From Thiobacillus sp. UBA2186 (GTDB lineage: Bacteria; Pseudomonadota; Gammaproteobacteria; Burkholderiales; Thiobacillaceae), in the NCBI GenBank assembly GCA_002327405.1, contig DCVO01000128.1, positions 1 to 31,610 of the forward strand: a stretch of DNA of 31,610 nt. Direction: 5' to 3'. This document shows positions 30,643 through 31,610 of the stretch, in pieces. The translations under genes and the position numbers were made by a program. Numbering within the stretch: position 1 is the stretch's first letter; each line of letters opens with the position of its first letter. The notes beneath the pieces are model-generated. The model was given only the letters and a program-made list of their open reading frames with translations. It had not been told where the DNA came from and searched no databases.

Positions 30643-31437
30643 TCAGGCATAGCGGGTCGCCAGCGGCGCCGGGCCGTTCACCACGTGCGTGGTCAGCACG
30701 CCATCCTCGATCCGGTGCAGCAGTAAACCGCCGGCTTCCAGGGTCCAGGACAGCGGCGCATCCCTGTTCGTGTCGAGATGGATCTGGTGCGCGGGGCTGG
30801 GGCAGATGCAGGCGGGCAGGCCGGCCCACTGTGTGAATACGCTGCGGTGCACGTGGCCGCTGGCCAGGCCGATGACGTGGTCGTGTTCCGCCAGCACCTC
30901 CGCCAGCGCATCCGGATTGCCGAGCTTGATGGCGTCCATGCCGGGAATGCCGCAGTCGAAGGGCGGGTGATGCAGGAAGATCATTGCCGGCTTTGCGCTG
31001 GCGGCAAGCTCGTCGTGCAGCCAGTCGAGGCGGTCGATGCACAGCCAGCCGCCTTCCTTGCCTTCGTTCAGGGTGTCGAGGCAGAGGATGCGCACTTCCG
31101 GAAGATCGATGGCGTATTGCAGATGCCCGCTTTCGGAAACCGGCAGGGCAGGGGTGTTGCCGAACACTTCGCGCATGGGCGTGCGCAGGTCGTGGTTGCC
31201 GGGCATGACGAAATACGGCATGGACAGCCGGTCCAGTTCGGTTTTGATGCGCCGGTATTCGGCGGCGCTGCCGCGGTCGGCGAGGTCGCCGCTGGCGACG
31301 ACCAGGTCCGGACGCTGGGGCAGGGCGTTGATGCGGTCTATGCATACCGAGAGGTAGGCGAAGGTGTCGACCTGGCCTTCGATGAGCTGCCCGGGCAGGC
31401 GGATATGGGTGTCGCTGATCTGCGCGATCAAGGTCAT
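30643..31437 (-). CDS. Class III metallophosphoesterase (CpdA/cyclic-nucleotide phosphodiesterase-like)
   Basis: Calcineurin-fold phosphodiesterase that binds two metal ions. The 264 residues hold all motifs: D-x-H in AQISDTHI (Asp9, His11), GD in VVASGDLADRG, GNHD in VMPGNHDLRT, HH in MIFLHHPPFD and GHVH in LASGHVHRS. Family members such as CpdA split cAMP; others act on other phosphodiesters, so the substrate is open. Its start overlaps the upstream gene's stop by 4 bp. It converges on the pyruvate-kinase-like gene with only 12 bp between their stops and no visible terminator in between. Confidence 0.92.
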   Translation of the reverse strand: MTLIAQISDTHIRLPGQLIEGQVDTFAYLSVCIDRINALPQRPDLVVASGDLADRGSAAEYRRIKTELDRLSMPYFVMPGNHDLRTPMREVFGNTPALPVSESGHLQYAIDLPEVRILCLDTLNEGKEGGWLCIDRLDWLHDELAASAKPAMIFLHHPPFDCGIPGMDAIKLGNPDALAEVLAEHDHVIGLASGHVHRSVFTQWAGLPACICPSPAHQIHLDTNRDAPLSWTLEAGGLLLHRIEDGVLTTHVVNGPAPLATRYA

Positions 31438-31610
31438 GGCTGCGTTTCTCTTTTATAAGGCCCTTCGAGTTCGCTCACATAATCTTCCACGGCGCGGCCC
31501 TCGCGCCTGAGGAAGTCGCCCACGGCCTGGCCGAAGCGGTCGTCCGCCAGCCAGTGCCGGGATTGCGTGACGACCGGCAGGAAGCCGCGCGCGAGCTTGT
31601 GCTCGCCCTG
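31434..31610 (-). CDS. C-terminal end of a COG3146/DUF482-type (GNAT-like) protein, cut by window edge
   Basis: The visible 58 residues begin at the window edge QGEHKLARGFLPVVTQSRHW and end GPYKRETQP. The segment GEHKLARGFLPV is a hallmark of the C-terminus of the COG3146 family (peptidogalycan/GNAT-like acyltransferases). The rest of the gene lies outside. It overlaps the phosphoesterase start (ATGA), so the two are one transcription unit. Function of the family is not well settled. Confidence 0.8.
   Translation of the reverse strand, partial: QGEHKLARGFLPVVTQSRHWLADDRFGQAVGDFLRREGRAVEDYVSELEGPYKRETQP

Noticed and set aside
1..31610. CRISPR arrays or phage genes
   Set aside because: No regularly spaced direct repeats, cas genes, or phage structural or integrase genes were seen on either strand.

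Overview
The window is high-GC bacterial chromosome with dense, mostly co-directional genes. The gene content (petABC followed by sspA-sspB, a membrane-anchored Deg protease diverging from them, an ApaG-free Tus/Dsr-type sulfur cluster, multihaem cytochromes and a full type II secretion operon) suggests a betaproteobacterium with a respiratory, probably sulfur- or metal-linked lifestyle (Gallionella/Sulfuricella-like). The taxonomic call is inference from gene order and protein sequence, not from a search.

Layout. 1-788 (minus): N-terminal part of a membrane-anchored Deg/HtrA protease. 931-3539: petABC, the cytochrome bc1 complex. 3540-3760: a stretch of strong hairpins that looks like a REP-type element, plus a terminator-like hairpin. 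3761-4781: sspA-sspB. 4822-4897: tRNA-Thr(UGU). 4898-5370: no gene, but a 158-bp element with 18-bp terminal inverted repeats (MITE-like or an IS remnant). 5371-6102: an exported protein of unknown function.

6103-17650 is the most interesting part. A textbook sigma-54 control region (repeated TTGCA boxes, an IHF-consensus site, a -24/-12 promoter) precedes a run of small sulfur-relay genes: a TusA-like protein, a YeeE/YedE sulfur-compound permease, a second TusA-like protein, and three tiny DsrE/F/H-like proteins. This is followed by a tandem-rhodanese lipoprotein, a terminator that abuts the next ribosome binding site, a pentahaem lipoprotein cytochrome, a second very good sigma-54 promoter, and an operon for a small exported CxC protein, a trihaem cytochrome and a 404-residue outer-membrane porin. 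The block ends with a membrane histidine kinase and an NtrC-family sigma-54 activator carrying GAFTGA, the obvious candidate regulator of both promoters. I read this as one regulated system that takes a sulfur (or selenium) compound at the cell surface, moves electrons through cytochromes, and hands sulfane sulfur to cytoplasmic carriers. The rhodanese-lipoprotein/porin/multihaem combination recalls the ExtH/ExtI type of conduit in Geobacter; the function here is inference.

17692-28656: a complete, tightly overlapping gspC-D-E-F-G-H-I-J-K-L-M-N operon (type II secretion) starting 41 bp after the sigma-54 activator. 28786-30630: a divergent pyruvate-kinase-like protein with an extra N-terminal region and no C-terminal domain. 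30643-31437 (minus): a class III metallophosphoesterase, overlapping by 4 bp the C-terminal end of a COG3146/DUF482-type protein that runs off the window (31434-31610, minus). No CRISPR array, rRNA gene, integrase or complete insertion sequence was seen.
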